Shown here piece after piece: positions 20,948 to 30,229 of a stretch of DNA of 64,000 nucleotides (its first letter is position 1; the number at the start of each line of letters is the position of its first letter). The translations under genes were made by a program, and so were the position numbers. The stretch lies in the NCBI RefSeq assembly GCF_003626535.1, contig NZ_RBAL01000009.1:62001-126000 (forward strand), given 5' to 3'. Source of the stretch: Streptomyces hoynatensis. Its GTDB lineage: Bacteria > Actinomycetota > Actinomycetes > Streptomycetales > Streptomycetaceae. The notes below the pieces were generated by a model, which was not told the DNA's origin, ran no database searches, and was given only the letters and a program-made list of their open reading frames with translations.

Positions 20948-22556
20948 CTACCCGGGCGAGCTGCCGACGCTCGGCTGGTCGGTGCTGGACTGGATGGGCG
21001 AGATGCTCGCGACGCCGGACCGGTCGGAGTACGAGCCGCTGGTCCTCACGCGCGAGCAGGCCCGTTTCGTGCTCAACTTCTATGCCCTGCACCCTGCGAC
21101 GGGCCGGCGGAAGTACCGCCGCGGGGTGTTGAGCAGGCCGAAGGGCTGGGGGAAGTCCCCGATCCTGGCGGCGATCGCCTGCGCGGAGGCGCTGGCGCCG
21201 GTGGTGCCGGACGGCTGGGACGCGGCTGGCGAGCCGGTCGGGAAGCCATGGGCCGAGGTGCGCACGCCGTGGGTGCAACTGGCTGCGGTCTCGGAGGACC
21301 AGACGCGTAACGCGTGGGCGCCGCTGCTGGAGATGCTGCGTGAGGGGCCGGCGGTGGATGAGTTCTTGGGGCTGGAGCCTCTGGAGACGTTCGTCAACCT
21401 CCCGAAGGGCCGGATCGAGTTCGTCACCTCGGCCGCGACCAGCCGCGAGGGCAACCGGCCGGTGTTCTGCGTCCTGGACCAGACCGAGGAGTGGACGGGC
21501 AGCAACGGCGGCCGGAAGCTGGCGGCGACGCTGCGCCGGAACCTCGGCAAGACCGGCGGCACGAGCATCGAGTCGCCCAACGCCTTCGTCCCGGGCCGAG
21601 GCTCGGTCGCCGAGGAGTCCGCGGAGTACTGGAAGCGGATCCGAGAAGGCCGGGCGCGCGACGACGGCCTGCTCTACGACCACCGCGAGGCGCCCCCAGA
21701 GACGGACCTGACCGACCGGGAGTCGCTGCTGGCCGGGCTGGCGCATGCCTACGGGGACTCGGCCGAGCCGGCCGGCGGCTGGGTGGACCTTGAGCGGCTG
21801 ATCGCGGAGATCTGGGACCCCGCGACTGACCCGCAGAACGCCCGCGCCTACTACCTGAACCAGATCACCCACGCCACCGACAGCTGGTTGTCCCAGCCGG
21901 AATGGGCGGCCTGCGCGGCGCCGGAGAAGGTCGTCGCCGACGGGGACACGATCGTGCTGGGCTTCGACGGCTCGCGCCGCCGGAACCGCGGCGTGACGGA
22001 CGCGACCGCCCTGATGGGCTGCCGCGTGAGCGACGGGCACCTCTTTCAGGTGCGGGTGTGGGAGCAGCCGGACGGCCCGGCCGGGGACGGCTGGGAGGTG
22101 CCGGTCGCCGAGGTGCTGGCCGAGGTCGACGGGGCGTTCAGGCGCTGGAAGGTGATCGGGTTCTACGCGGACCCGGCGAAGTGGGAGAGCCACATCGCCT
22201 CCTGGGAGGCGAATTACGGCGGCCGGCTGCGGGTGAAGTCCTCGCAGGCGCACCCGATCGAGTGGTGGATGACGGGTGGCCGGGCGAACGCGATTGTCCG
22301 CGCCACGAGGTCGCTGCACGACGCGGTGGTGGACAGGGAGCTGACGCACTGCGCCTCGGGGGCGCTGACCCGGCACGTGCTCAACGCCCGCAGGCGTGAG
22401 TCGCGGGCCGGCATCCAGATCGCGAAGGAACACCCGGACTCACCGCGGAAGATCGACGCCGCGGTCGCCTCCGTCCTCGCGTGGCAGTGCCGCCTTGACG
22501 CCCTGGCGAAGGGCGAGACGACGAAGGAGCGCTCCGGCGCCGTCTACTTCATGTGA
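20928..22556 (+). CDS. Terminase large subunit
   Basis: 542 residues. ATPase: RRGVLSRPKGWGKSP (Walker A) near residues 65-80 and PVFCVLDQTEEW (Walker B plus catalytic Glu) near 175-190. C-terminal RNase H-like nuclease: VLGFDGSRRRNRGVTDATAL and later VIGFYADPAKWE and KIDAAVASVLA acidic residues. It powers DNA packaging and cuts concatemers. The ATG at 20928 has AGGAGG upstream. Complete and of normal length. Confidence 0.95.
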   Translation: MPWRGPSYPGELPTLGWSVLDWMGEMLATPDRSEYEPLVLTREQARFVLNFYALHPATGRRKYRRGVLSRPKGWGKSPILAAIACAEALAPVVPDGWDAAGEPVGKPWAEVRTPWVQLAAVSEDQTRNAWAPLLEMLREGPAVDEFLGLEPLETFVNLPKGRIEFVTSAATSREGNRPVFCVLDQTEEWTGSNGGRKLAATLRRNLGKTGGTSIESPNAFVPGRGSVAEESAEYWKRIREGRARDDGLLYDHREAPPETDLTDRESLLAGLAHAYGDSAEPAGGWVDLERLIAEIWDPATDPQNARAYYLNQITHATDSWLSQPEWAACAAPEKVVADGDTIVLGFDGSRRRNRGVTDATALMGCRVSDGHLFQVRVWEQPDGPAGDGWEVPVAEVLAEVDGAFRRWKVIGFYADPAKWESHIASWEANYGGRLRVKSSQAHPIEWWMTGGRANAIVRATRSLHDAVVDRELTHCASGALTRHVLNARRRESRAGIQIAKEHPDSPRKIDAAVASVLAWQCRLDALAKGETTKERSGAVYFM

Positions 22557-22569
22557 GGGGGTGGTCACC

Positions 22570-24030
22570 GTGACGAGCCCCGTGCAGAATCCGGCCTACG
22601 AACTGGACGCGGAGCTGGAGCTGCCGCTGGCCGGCGCCGAGCGGGGGGCGCAGCAACGCGCCGAGCACGCCCTGGCTGGTCTCCGGCGGGATCAGGCGAT
22701 CCTCGACACGATCGACCGGTACATCCGCGGCGAGCACGCCGGCCCGTACATGCCGCGGACGGCGACGAAGGAGTACCGCCTGCTGGCGAAGCGCGCGATC
22801 TCCAACTTCTTGCCGATGGTGATCGCGGCCCCGTCGCAGGCGTTGAGCGTGGAGGGTATCCGCCGGTCCGGTGGTGCGGACGATGCCCCAGAGTGGGCGT
22901 CCTGGCAGGCGAACCGGCTGGACGAGCGGCAGGCCGCGGTCTATCGCGCGGCGATCGGCTACGGGCACGCGTTCGTCGTCGTGCTGCCGGATCGCGCAGA
23001 CGCCGGTCGGCCGGTGGTGCGGACGGTGTCGCCGCGCTGCATGTGGGCCGCCTACGAGGACCCGGCTGCCGACGAGTGGCCGCTGTACGCGCTGGAGTTG
23101 CCCCGCCTGCCTGGCGAAGAGCGGGTGCAGGGCTGGTTCTACGACGATGTCGCGGTGTACCGGGCGGTGGCGTCGAGTGAGGGCGTGATCCTCTCGGAGC
23201 GGCGCGCGCACGGCGCTGGGGTCTGCCCGGTGCGGAGATTCGCGGCGAGCGTGGATCTGGAGGGCCGCACGACGGGCGTCGTGTGGCCGCTGATCCCGCT
23301 GCAAGACCGCCTGAACCAGACGATCTTCGACCTGTTGATCGCACAGACCTATGGCAGCTTCAAAGTCCGGTGGGCGACCGGGATGGCGCCCCCGCTGAAG
23401 CGCGACCCGGAGACCAAGGAGCCGCTGCTGGACGCGGACGGCAACCCGATCCCCAAGCCGGTGCCGATGGATTCGTCCCGGCTGCTGATGGCGCCCGACC
23501 CGGACACGAGGTTCGGCACCCTCGATGAGACGCCGCTCGGCGGCTTCATAGAGAGCGTCGAGATGAGCCTCAAGCACCTTGCCGTCGTGAGCCAGGTGCC
23601 CCCCCACTACCTGCTCGGCGACATGGTCAACCTCAGCGCGGAGGCCCTGGCCGCGGCAGAGACGACCCTGATGCGGTGGGTCGGCGAGTTGCAGCGCTCC
23701 TTCGGTGAGGCGTGGGAGAGCGTGCTGCGGCTGTGCGCCCGGATCACGGGCGACGCGGCCGGAGCGGAGGACACATCCAGCCAGATCGTATGGCGCGACC
23801 CCGAGTCGCGCAGCTTGGCGCAGACGGTGGATGCCTTGGGCAAGGCCGTGCAGATGCTCGGCGTCCCGAAGCGTGCGGCCTGGACACAGCTGCCCGGGTT
23901 CACGGACACCGACCGGGTGACGTGGCCTGAGCTGGCCGCCGAGGAGGCTGCACAGGCCGACTCCTCCGCGCGGCTGGCCGAGTCCCTGACGCGTGCCTCC
24001 CGCACTGTCGGGGGCGACGGTGGCGCCTGA
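22570..24030 (+). CDS. Portal protein
   Basis: 486 residues. The GTG at 22570 is eight bases after GAGGGGG. YRLLAKRAISNFLPMVIAAP and RLNQTIFDLLIAQTYGSFKV match SPP1 gp6/phage_prot_Gp6-type portals of actinophages, including the VSQVPPHYLLGD segment. Forms the dodecameric ring at the capsid vertex. It overlaps the MuF gene by 11 bases. Confidence 0.93.
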   Translation: MTSPVQNPAYELDAELELPLAGAERGAQQRAEHALAGLRRDQAILDTIDRYIRGEHAGPYMPRTATKEYRLLAKRAISNFLPMVIAAPSQALSVEGIRRSGGADDAPEWASWQANRLDERQAAVYRAAIGYGHAFVVVLPDRADAGRPVVRTVSPRCMWAAYEDPAADEWPLYALELPRLPGEERVQGWFYDDVAVYRAVASSEGVILSERRAHGAGVCPVRRFAASVDLEGRTTGVVWPLIPLQDRLNQTIFDLLIAQTYGSFKVRWATGMAPPLKRDPETKEPLLDADGNPIPKPVPMDSSRLLMAPDPDTRFGTLDETPLGGFIESVEMSLKHLAVVSQVPPHYLLGDMVNLSAEALAAAETTLMRWVGELQRSFGEAWESVLRLCARITGDAAGAEDTSSQIVWRDPESRSLAQTVDALGKAVQMLGVPKRAAWTQLPGFTDTDRVTWPELAAEEAAQADSSARLAESLTRASRTVGGDGGA

Positions 24031-25057
24031 GCCGGGCGGCGGCATGACGGAGGCCCACCGCCGCGGGCAGGTGCGCATCGCTGCCGACGCGGCCCGCGAG
24101 ATCCGGGAGTCGTGGCTGGGCGTGTCGCCTACCGACTTGGAGCCGACGTCTCGATCATGGCTTGGCAGGGCGATCCCGCTGCTACGCGGCTTCCGCCGGC
24201 GTTCCCGGCGCCTGTCGGGCGCGTACTTGCGGCTGCTGCGCGGGCAGCGCACCGGCCGCACCCTGCCGCCCCTCGACCCGGGCCCGGACCGGCGCGAGGT
24301 GCGGCTCGGCGAGCTGCGGGAGGAGTTCTACCGGTTGGCCGGCGAACCCAGGCCCCGGCCACGCGATGACGACACGGTGCGCGTCACCGTGGACGACTTC
24401 GAGTGGCCAGACGGGGACGAGGAGGGCGACGACCGCGCCGCCACGGTCTCCCTGATCGTCACCGGACCGGTGCGCGCGCAGGACGGCATCACCCGAGTCC
24501 AGGGCGCCGCAGAGCGCGGGCGTCTGGACGCGCCGGCCGTGCTGGCCGAGCTGGATGCGGTGATGCGGGACGCCGGGGCGACCGCCGCGGCGGCAGCGGA
24601 TCGTGAGGCGCAGCGCGGCGGCCGGGACCTGATCGCCTCCTACGCCGCGGCGGACCGGGCGGTCGTCGGCTGGGCGCGGGTCACGGACGGCGATCCGTGC
24701 TGGTTCTGCGCGATGCTCGCCTCCCGCGGCGCGGTGTATCGGTCGCAGTGGCGGGCCCGCTACACCGGCCAGACCCGGCGCGGCGCGCAGCGGCCGGACC
24801 GGATGCCCGATGGCTGGCAGGACTGGGCGCCGGAGCGGCTCGCCGACTGGGAGGCCGAGCAGGGCCTCAACCGGTTTCACGACAACTGCCACTGCACCCT
24901 CGTGCCGGTCTACTCCCGGGACGGCTGGGTACCGGAGACGTCCGCCGAGTGGCGGCGCCTGTACACGGACTCGACTCGCGGTCTCGCGGGTCCTGACGCG
25001 CGGGCCGCGTTCCGCCGCGCGATCGAGGAGCGGCGCCGCCAACAGCGCGCCGCGTAG
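24020..25057 (+). CDS. MuF-like minor capsid protein
   Basis: 345 residues from GTG 24020; the ATG at 24044 is an alternative. The C-terminal MuF fold is marked by GWARVTDGDPCWFCAMLASR and LNRFHDNCHCTLVPVY with its paired cysteines and histidines, typical of VG15/MuF proteins of actinophages. It is thought to sit inside the procapsid next to the portal and may be ejected with DNA. No extra toxin domain is fused. Confidence 0.88.
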   Translation: MAPEPGGGMTEAHRRGQVRIAADAAREIRESWLGVSPTDLEPTSRSWLGRAIPLLRGFRRRSRRLSGAYLRLLRGQRTGRTLPPLDPGPDRREVRLGELREEFYRLAGEPRPRPRDDDTVRVTVDDFEWPDGDEEGDDRAATVSLIVTGPVRAQDGITRVQGAAERGRLDAPAVLAELDAVMRDAGATAAAAADREAQRGGRDLIASYAAADRAVVGWARVTDGDPCWFCAMLASRGAVYRSQWRARYTGQTRRGAQRPDRMPDGWQDWAPERLADWEAEQGLNRFHDNCHCTLVPVYSRDGWVPETSAEWRRLYTDSTRGLAGPDARAAFRRAIEERRRQQRAA

Positions 25058-25120
25058 CACAACCTGAGGGCCGCCCTGGAGGCGCCCCGCATCCCCTTGT
25101 TGCCCTGGAGGCAGTGACCC

Positions 25121-25690
25121 ATGTCCACCCCTACGCCCGCCCCGGCCGAGCCGACGGCGGACTCGACCCCGGCGCCCGAGCCCACCGACGGGCCGACGCC
25201 TCCCGAGCCGACACCGGCTCCTACCCCCGCGCCGGCGCCCCCTGCGGCTCCCGCGCCCGCCCCTGAACCGGCTCCCGCGCCCGCCCCGGAGGCGGACGAC
25301 GAGCCGTTCGACCGCGAGCGGGCCATGGAGAAGATCCGCAAGACCAACTCCGAGGCCAAGGGCCTGCGTAAGCAACTCGACGACCTGAAGGCGCAGTTGG
25401 AATCCCGCGTGGATCCCGACGAGGCTAAGGCGGCGATCGCCTTGGTCGAGACGAATGCTGCCCGGGAGGTGGCCCGAGTCAAGGTCGGGCACCGCTACGG
25501 GCTGCCCGAGCAGCTGATCGAGCTGCTGAAGGGTGACACGCCCGAGGAGATCGAGGCCCACGCCAAGCAGCTCGCCCCGCTGATCGGCGGCGGGGGTGCC
25601 GCGCTGGGACGCGGCGGCCTGGACCCGACCGAGGGCCCGGTCGAGACCGATCCGAAGAAGCTCGCCGCGAAGATCCCGCGGCTCCACTGA
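25121..25690 (+). CDS. Scaffolding protein
   Basis: 189 residues. The first ~60 are almost only Pro, Ala, Thr and Glu (repeated PAPAPEPAPAPAP style), so disordered. Residues about 65-130 are a charged coiled coil (AMEKIRKTNSEAKGLRKQLD, DLKAQLESRVDPDEAKAA). The rest holds LPEQLIELLKGDTPEEIEAH. This composition and its place right before the major capsid gene are typical of capsid scaffolds. RBS TGGAGGCAG. Confidence 0.85.
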   Translation: MSTPTPAPAEPTADSTPAPEPTDGPTPPEPTPAPTPAPAPPAAPAPAPEPAPAPAPEADDEPFDRERAMEKIRKTNSEAKGLRKQLDDLKAQLESRVDPDEAKAAIALVETNAAREVARVKVGHRYGLPEQLIELLKGDTPEEIEAHAKQLAPLIGGGGAALGRGGLDPTEGPVETDPKKLAAKIPRLH

Positions 25691-25731
25691 CTACCCGCCC
25701 CCTGCCTGGGGCGTGACCCCAAGGAGGGGAA

Positions 25732-26655
25732 ATGGCAAACAGCTTCCTGAAGCCCGAGGTCATCGCGGCTACTGCGCTCGGTCTGCTGCAGCGCGAGATC
25801 GTGCTGCCGCGGCTCGTCTGGAACGACGCCGTCTCCGATTTCGCCGGCGCCAAGAACGACACGGTGTCGATCCGCGTGCCGGGGCGTCTCCAGGCCCGCG
25901 AGTACGGGTGGCGGAACAACAGGGCCAGCGAGATCGTGCTGGACGAGCTGACCGAGACAAAGATCGACGTCACCCTCAACCACGACATCTACAGCGCGGT
26001 CGCGGTCACCGACGAGGAGCTGACCCTCGACATCCGCGACTTCGGGGTGCAGGTCCTGTCCCCGCAGACCTACGCGGTGGCCCGCGCGGTCGAGGATCTG
26101 CTGGTGACGACGATCGAGGGCGCGACCTACGCGACCACGATCACCGTGGACCCGTCCGACCCGTGGGGCGGCGCCGTCGACGCGCGCACCGCGCTGAACA
26201 AGGCCGAGGTGCCCAGGGACGGCAGGACGCTCCTGGTGGGCGCCGACTTCGAGGCCGCGATGCTGAAGCAGGACCTGCTGAAGCGGGTCGACGAGTCGGG
26301 CAGCGACGACGCGCTGCGCGAGGCCATGATTGGCAGGTACGCCGGGTTCAACGTCGTCGGCTCCAACGCGATCGACCCCGGCACCGCCTACGCCTTCGTC
26401 CGGTCGGCGTTCATCTTCGCGATGCGCGCGCCCATGGTGCCGTCCGGCGTGGCGTTCGGGCAGTCCACCTCGGACCAGGGCATCGCGATGCGCTGGATCC
26501 GGGACTACGACGCCACCCGGCTGCGCGACCGGTCCGTGCTCAACACCTTCATCGGGAGCGCGGTCGTGATGGACAACGCCGCCGCGGCAGGCGACCCGGA
26601 GAACCTGGAGCTCGTGCGCGCGGTCAAGCTCCAGCTCGCCGGCAGCGGTTCCTGA
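25732..26655 (+). CDS. Major capsid protein, P22 coat-like
   Basis: 307 residues with strong RBS AAGGAGGGG. Opening MANSFLKPEVIAATALGLLQ, the VLPRLVWNDAVSDFAG strand and the VTLNHDIYSAVAVTDEELTL region match the P22 coat/HK97-fold family common in actinophages. Complete length. It builds the icosahedral shell. Confidence 0.92.
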   Translation: MANSFLKPEVIAATALGLLQREIVLPRLVWNDAVSDFAGAKNDTVSIRVPGRLQAREYGWRNNRASEIVLDELTETKIDVTLNHDIYSAVAVTDEELTLDIRDFGVQVLSPQTYAVARAVEDLLVTTIEGATYATTITVDPSDPWGGAVDARTALNKAEVPRDGRTLLVGADFEAAMLKQDLLKRVDESGSDDALREAMIGRYAGFNVVGSNAIDPGTAYAFVRSAFIFAMRAPMVPSGVAFGQSTSDQGIAMRWIRDYDATRLRDRSVLNTFIGSAVVMDNAAAAGDPENLELVRAVKLQLAGSGS

Positions 26656-26678
26656 CCCTGGGGAGGAGGTGATCCGCG

Positions 26679-27131
26679 ATGGTTGAACCGCTGGCGACGA
26701 TCCCCGAGTTGGAGGCGCGGCTCGGGTACACGCTGACGGGCGCGGAGCTGGCGCAGGCGCAGGCGGCCCTCGCGGACGCCTCCGCCCTGGTGCGCTACTA
26801 CGGCGCGGCGTGGGCCGACCCGGCGACCGCGCCGGACCTGGCGCGGACCATCACTCTGGCCGCGGCCGAGAGGCGGGTGCGCAACCCCGAGGGCTACCGG
26901 GCCGAACTGGACGGCAACTACCAGTACCAGCTGCCTGCCTCCGCGCCGACCGGCGTGGCGCTGAGCGACGCGGAGATCGAGCAGCTGCGCGACCTGGCCG
27001 GCCGCGCCGGGCTCGTGTCGGTGGAGGTGCAGCGGCCGGTGCGGGTCGATGACACCTGGTATGCGCCGGTGGCCGGTGGCGGGGACCCGATTCCGTGGGG
27101 CGCTCCGGGGGACCCTGGGGCGCCGCGGTGA
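26679..27131 (+). CDS. Head-tail connector (gp6-like adaptor)
   Basis: 150 residues. The helical bundle start IPELEARLGYTLTGAELAQA, QAALADASALVRYYG and later TITLAAAERRVRNPEGY are typical of head completion adaptors that dock on the portal. RBS GGAGGAGGT. Its stop overlaps the glycosyltransferase start. Confidence 0.82.
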   Translation: MVEPLATIPELEARLGYTLTGAELAQAQAALADASALVRYYGAAWADPATAPDLARTITLAAAERRVRNPEGYRAELDGNYQYQLPASAPTGVALSDAEIEQLRDLAGRAGLVSVEVQRPVRVDDTWYAPVAGGGDPIPWGAPGDPGAPR

Positions 27132-28129
27132 GCCGACGGCTGCGGGTGATCGCCCGCCTCCACGGCTACCCCCCGGACCACAACGCCGGCGCGGAGTGGG
27201 CCACCCACGAGATGCTCGCCGCCCTCGCGGGCCGCGGGCACGACGTGCGGGTGCACCTGTTCCGCAGGGCACCGATCTGGGGCCGGTACTCGCTGGATGG
27301 GGTGCAGGTGTGGCCCGCCGGCGTCGCCTCCCGCACGCCCCGGGCGCTGGCGGCGGGGGCGGACGTGCTGGTGAGTCACCTGGAAGGTGTGCCGTATGTG
27401 CGGCAGGCCGCCGAGACGGCCAGCATTCCCGCGGTCAGCATCTGTCACAACACCTTCGACCAGACGTTCGCCGAGGCGGCGGGGATCGACCTCGCGGTCT
27501 ACAACAGCCAGTGGATGCGGGAGTACGCGGGGAAGTGGTTCGCGGACGAGACCCGCGGCCAAGCGCCGCCGGCCCGCTCGCTGGTGGTACGGCCGCCGGT
27601 GTGGGCCGCGGACTACGCCACCACTCCCGGCGACCGCGTCACCCTGGTGAACCTCAACGAGAACAAGGGCGGCACGATTTTCTGGGAGTTGGCGGCCCGG
27701 ATGCCGGACGTCGAGTTCCTGGGCGTCAAGGGCTCCTACGGCGACCAGATCGTGCGCCGGGGTCTGCCGAACGTCGAGGTCCTGGAGCACATCCCCGGCA
27801 GCAGCATGCGGGAGCGGGTGTACGCCCGCACGCGGGTGCTGCTGGTGCTGTCCGAGTACGAGTCGTGGGGGCGGGTCGCGGCCGAGGCCATGGCGTCGGG
27901 GATCCCGGTCGTCGCGCACGCCACCCCGGGCCTGACCGAGTGCCTCGGCCCGGCGGGGTACTTCGTGGACCGCGGCGACCTGGCGGCCATCGAAGCCACC
28001 GTGCGGCGCCTGCTGAAGCCAAGATCATGGAACGCCGCCGCGAGGAAGGCTCGGGCGCGCTCGGCCGAACTCGACCCCACGGTCGAGCTGGAGGCGTGGT
28101 GTGAGGCGGTGGAGGAGGTGGCCCGGTGA
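27128..28129 (+). CDS. GT4-family glycosyltransferase in the structural operon
   Basis: 333 residues, GTG overlapping the upstream stop by four bases and its own stop overlapping the next GTG by four. GT-B fold: RLHGYPPDHNAGAEWATHEM (GT4 N-terminal Gly loop), VTLVNLNENKGGTIFWELAA (start of the second Rossmann domain) and SEYESWGRVAAEAMASGIPV with VAHATPGLTECLGPAGYF (nucleotide-sugar-binding EX7E-like region: E in SEYESWG, and E in GLTE). It adds a sugar from an NDP donor. Since it is embedded between the adaptor and stopper genes, the likely acceptor is a virion protein or, less likely, modified DNA. Codon use matches its neighbours, so it is not a recent insertion. Confidence 0.88.
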   Translation: MSRRLRVIARLHGYPPDHNAGAEWATHEMLAALAGRGHDVRVHLFRRAPIWGRYSLDGVQVWPAGVASRTPRALAAGADVLVSHLEGVPYVRQAAETASIPAVSICHNTFDQTFAEAAGIDLAVYNSQWMREYAGKWFADETRGQAPPARSLVVRPPVWAADYATTPGDRVTLVNLNENKGGTIFWELAARMPDVEFLGVKGSYGDQIVRRGLPNVEVLEHIPGSSMRERVYARTRVLLVLSEYESWGRVAAEAMASGIPVVAHATPGLTECLGPAGYFVDRGDLAAIEATVRRLLKPRSWNAAARKARARSAELDPTVELEAWCEAVEEVAR

Positions 28130-28440
28130 GCCTCCTGGACCACGGCACGGAGACCATCACCATCTATCCCGCGGGGCCGCCCCGGCCCGACGGCACCCGG
28201 GGCCCGGCTGGTGAACCCGTAACGATGCGCTGCCGGGTCCAGCCCATCGCGTCCGACTCGCCCGGTGTCGAGGGCTACACCACCACCACGACGTACCGAA
28301 TCCTGGCCCGCGAATTGCCTGCGGGCCCGTGGGATCGGGTGGCGTGGCGCGGCTCGGACTGGACCGTGACGGGCCAGCCGGAGCAGTACCGCGGATCGCG
28401 ACGCACCCGCCACGACACCGCCACCATCCGACGGAGGTGA
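28126..28440 (+). CDS. Head-tail stopper (head closure) protein
   Basis: 104 residues, GTG in a 4-base overlap. Beta-rich: YRILARELPAGPWDRVAWRG, then SDWTVTGQPEQYRG is the usual pattern of head closure proteins (HK97 gp7/SPP1 gp16 class). Position directly after the adaptor region supports it. Confidence 0.78.
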   Translation: MSLLDHGTETITIYPAGPPRPDGTRGPAGEPVTMRCRVQPIASDSPGVEGYTTTTTYRILARELPAGPWDRVAWRGSDWTVTGQPEQYRGSRRTRHDTATIRRR

Positions 28441-28444
28441 TCTC

Positions 28445-28729
28445 GTGGCCACCCTGGCACGCAACCTCGACTCGATCATCGCGCACATGCGGGGCGTCGT
28501 GGACGCCGTCGCCGACGAGGCCGAGGAACGGGCCGCGCGCATCCGGGCGGTGGCAGCCGCGCACCAGCGCAGCGGCCGTTTCTACGCCTCCATCAAGACG
28601 GCTCCCCGCGGCCCGGACACCCTGATCTACAGCGACGATCCGGCGGCGCTGTCCATCAACTACGGGCACCGGGCGCCGGACGGCCGCATGGTGCCTGGTA
28701 TCCACGCGTTCGAGGCGGGGCTCACGTGA
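28445..28729 (+). CDS. DUF5403-like tail completion protein
   Basis: 94 residues, GTG start after GGAGGTG. VAAAHQRSGRFYASIKTAPR and a C-terminal GHRAPDGRMVPGIH are typical of DUF5403 (HK97 gp10-like) proteins of actinophages, which lie between the stopper and the tail terminator. Likely neck or tail completion. Confidence 0.78.
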   Translation: MATLARNLDSIIAHMRGVVDAVADEAEERAARIRAVAAAHQRSGRFYASIKTAPRGPDTLIYSDDPAALSINYGHRAPDGRMVPGIHAFEAGLT

Positions 28730-29157
28730 CCGCCGTGCTGCCCGACCTCGACGTCCTCGTGCGCGAGGCGCTGACGGCCGCACTGCCGGACGCGAGCGTG
28801 TGGTCGCTGTGGCCAGAGGACTGGGCTGCGCGCCTGCCGCTCGTCGTCGCGCACCGCATCCCCGGCGGGGGCGCCCCCGATCCCCGCTTCCTGGACGGCG
28901 CCCTGGTCGATGTGCAGACCTGCGCCGCCGATCGCGACGCAGCCTCGCTGCTGGCCCGCCGGGCCCGGGCCGCGCTGTGGGACGCGTGCGAGGCCCAGTT
29001 CGCCAGCGCGGCGGCCGGCGGCTACCTCAGCCGGTTCGCCAGCGAGTTCGGCGGCCCAACGGAACTGCGCACCGGCGATGACGCAGTGCTGGCCGCAGAC
29101 GCCTTCCGTTTCCAGGCCACCTACAGCATCCAGGCCCGCCCGGCGCGGGACTCCTGA
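28726..29157 (+). CDS. Tail terminator protein
   Basis: 143 residues, GTG overlapping the previous stop. DLDVLVREALTAALPDASVW then LVDVQTCAADRDAASLLARR and a C-terminal AFRFQATYSIQARP strand fit the lambda gpU/tail terminator fold. It caps the tail tube before joining to the head. Confidence 0.78.
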   Translation: MTAVLPDLDVLVREALTAALPDASVWSLWPEDWAARLPLVVAHRIPGGGAPDPRFLDGALVDVQTCAADRDAASLLARRARAALWDACEAQFASAAAGGYLSRFASEFGGPTELRTGDDAVLAADAFRFQATYSIQARPARDS

Positions 29158-29226
29158 CCATTCACTCGCCGCTCGGGACCAGCGGCCCTTCCTGCCCGCG
29201 TGCCGCGGGGATTGGAGACCGCCACC

Positions 29227-29793
29227 ATGGCACTCGACAACGCCGCAGTGCTCAAGCCGGGCACCGGCTACATCTACCTCGCCGACCCCGACACGGCGAA
29301 GCCCACCGTCACGGACCCGCTCGCCCCAGGTCCGGGCTGGTCCAACCTCGGCCACACCAGTCTCAGCAACGGCATCAGCTTCGGCCGGGACGGCGACACC
29401 CCGGAGACGCTCGGCAGCTGGCAGAACCCGGCGCTGCGCACGACGGACCCGACGATCACCTACACCCTCACCATCAACGCCCTCCAGGCGTCGGTCGAGA
29501 CGTATCAGCTGTACTTCGGCGCCGGCCCCGAGGCCGTCCAGCCGGACGGCAGCTTCCGCATCCCCGCCCGGCCGACTGCACAGGTCCGGGCCCTCCTGGT
29601 GATCGCCGTGGACGGGACGGTGTTCCTCCCGCTGTGGCACCCGCGGGTGTCGCTGGTCGGCTCGGACGCGATCACCTTCGACCCCAACGCGCTGGCCGAG
29701 TTCCCCGTCACCGCGACCTTCCTGGGCTCCTCGCTCCTCGACGGTGCACTCGGCGAGTGGGCCGTCCTCGGCTCCGGCGGCTCCGGCTCCTGA
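29227..29793 (+). CDS. Major tail (tube) protein
   Basis: 188 residues. Beta-rich start (AVLKPGTGYIYLADPDTAKP), then LGHTSLSNGISFGRDGDTPE and LRTTDPTITYTLTINALQAS match the tail-tube fold of siphoviruses. A strong terminator hairpin at 29797-29831 follows directly, which is common after abundant tube proteins. Confidence 0.88.
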   Translation: MALDNAAVLKPGTGYIYLADPDTAKPTVTDPLAPGPGWSNLGHTSLSNGISFGRDGDTPETLGSWQNPALRTTDPTITYTLTINALQASVETYQLYFGAGPEAVQPDGSFRIPARPTAQVRALLVIAVDGTVFLPLWHPRVSLVGSDAITFDPNALAEFPVTATFLGSSLLDGALGEWAVLGSGGSGS

Positions 29794-29796
29794 TCT

Positions 29797-29831
29797 CCCG
29801 CCCGCCCGGCAGGTCCCGCCGGGTGGGCGGG
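29797..29831 (+). terminator. Terminator after major tail protein
   Basis: 14-bp stem (29797-29810 with 29818-29831, one G-T wobble) and a 7-base loop, starting 3 bases after the stop at 29793. It probably lowers downstream transcription relative to the tube gene. Confidence 0.75.
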
Positions 29832-29869
29832 CCAACCCGACGGGACCACCCTGATGGAGGGACCTCATC

Positions 29870-30229
29870 ATGGCGAGCATCGCCGAGCTTCGCGCGGAGG
29901 CGGAGCAGCGCTTCATCGACTACCCGATCGACCTCGACGACGGCGCAACGGTACGGCTGCGCAACCTGCTGCGCCTGGACGACAAGGGCCGGACGACGGC
30001 GCAGGCCCTGCTCGGAGCCATCAACGAAACCAACGGCGCCGACTCCGACGACATGTCCAGGATCGGCCTCCAAGAGCGCGCGATCCGGGACTTCCTCCTC
30101 CTCGTCGCTGACAAGCCTGACACTCTACGGGCCGAGGTTGAGACCTGGGACCTGCCGCTGCTCCTGCTCGTCATCGAGCAGTACACGGAGACCACCCAGC
30201 TCCCGGAAGCGCCCAGCTCGGCCAGCTGA
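29870..30229 (+). CDS. Tail assembly chaperone, short product
   Basis: 119 residues. SIAELRAEAEQRFIDYPIDL, then LRLDDKGRTTAQALLGAINE and the WDLPLLLLVIEQYTE helix match gpG-type chaperones of actinophages. These bind the tape measure during tail assembly. The downstream frame (-1) continues open past its stop, so a longer gpGT-type fusion is likely made by ribosomal frameshifting (see the following entry). Confidence 0.85.
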   Translation: MASIAELRAEAEQRFIDYPIDLDDGATVRLRNLLRLDDKGRTTAQALLGAINETNGADSDDMSRIGLQERAIRDFLLLVADKPDTLRAEVETWDLPLLLLVIEQYTETTQLPEAPSSAS

